A DNA stretch of 64,000 nt from Prochlorococcus marinus bv. HNLC2 (GTDB taxonomy: Bacteria > Cyanobacteriota > Cyanobacteriia > PCC-6307 > Cyanobiaceae): the NCBI GenBank assembly GCA_000218745.1, contig GL947595.1, forward strand, positions 1,042,299-1,106,298. Direction: 5' to 3'. A program made the position numbers and the translations under genes. How positions within the stretch are numbered: the first letter of the stretch is position 1; each line of letters begins with the position of its first letter. Positions 63,999 through 64,000 of this stretch are shown here, piece by piece. Below the pieces are notes generated by a model that worked only from the letters and a program-made list of their open reading frames with translations, was not told the origin of the DNA and did not search any database.

Positions 63999-64000
63999 GT

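Noticed and set aside
1..64000. CRISPR array, insertion sequence or genomic island
   Set aside because: No regular direct repeats with spacers, transposase, integrase or tRNA-flanked foreign block was seen; base composition looks even by eye.

Overview
The window looks like chromosomal DNA of a high-light-type Prochlorococcus or a very close marine picocyanobacterium. This rests on the strong A+T bias (my impression is roughly 30% G+C, not computed), very tight gene packing, short divergent gaps and many overlapping gene ends. It also rests on the gene set: PsbX, Ycf66, two high-light-inducible (Hli) proteins, NdhO, a CRR7-like protein, zeta-carotene desaturase, DUF3120, DUF751, UPF0367, DUF2973 and a sufBCDS operon. 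I see no phage genes, transposase, integrase, CRISPR array or rRNA. No stretch above about 300 bases lacks a gene.

Layout. 0-8 kb: tail of an rRNA methylase, two small membrane stress-type proteins, smc, a PRC-barrel protein, an LpxB-like glycosyltransferase and tRNA-Leu. 8-14.9 kb: accC, a YggT protein, psbX, ycf66, hli, a fused ABC exporter, a HIT protein and def. 15-22 kb: an S9 peptidase and the SUF iron-sulfur operon with an uncharacterised divergent gene. 22-29 kb: a DUF4912 protein, phosphoglucomutase, rarA, a phosphopantetheinyl transferase, PrxQ/Bcp, coaX and cysH. 29-34.4 kb: NDH-2 and an ion-transport block (DASS carrier, KtrB, KtrA). 34.4-35.6 kb: a cluster of small uncharacterised genes (a ribbon-helix-helix regulator, a basic protein, a Nif11/leader-like peptide and a convergent one-helix membrane protein). 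35.6-48 kb: an ABC-F ATPase, HtrA, hli, YihY, an IMPase, TolC, a radical SAM/PDZ protein, DUF3120, nadB and a VKOR-thioredoxin fusion. 48-57.5 kb: small proteins, a FemAB-like protein, RibD-C, a tandem PTPS, aroK, CRR7, a GST, rbfA, hemD and zds. 57.5-64 kb: an IscA-like protein, TPR, a second LpxB-related protein, an SDR epimerase, ndhO, a DnaJ protein, cysK, UPF0367, an ABC ATPase, tRNA-Asn and a terminator.

How the genes fit together: this is core housekeeping and photosynthesis support. SufBCDS and the IscA-like protein supply Fe-S clusters. CysH and CysK assimilate sulfur. KtrAB and the DASS carrier handle ions in seawater. PsbX, Ycf66, Hli, NdhO, CRR7 and ZDS support thylakoid function. 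VKOR-Trx, HtrA and PrxQ handle disulfides, protein quality and peroxide.

The most striking property is how many otherwise well-conserved genes are broken by a single base. rlm-like, smc (twice), ABC-F, DUF4346, cysK and probably nadB each need a one-base correction, and VKOR-Trx has an in-frame TGA. Each restores a family-length protein with no other sign of decay. This points to sequencing or assembly error in a draft or single-cell genome more than to biology. The best candidates for undescribed biology are the 34.4-35.6 kb small-gene cluster, several very small proteins outside standard gene calls, and two divergent gene pairs whose start codons physically overlap.
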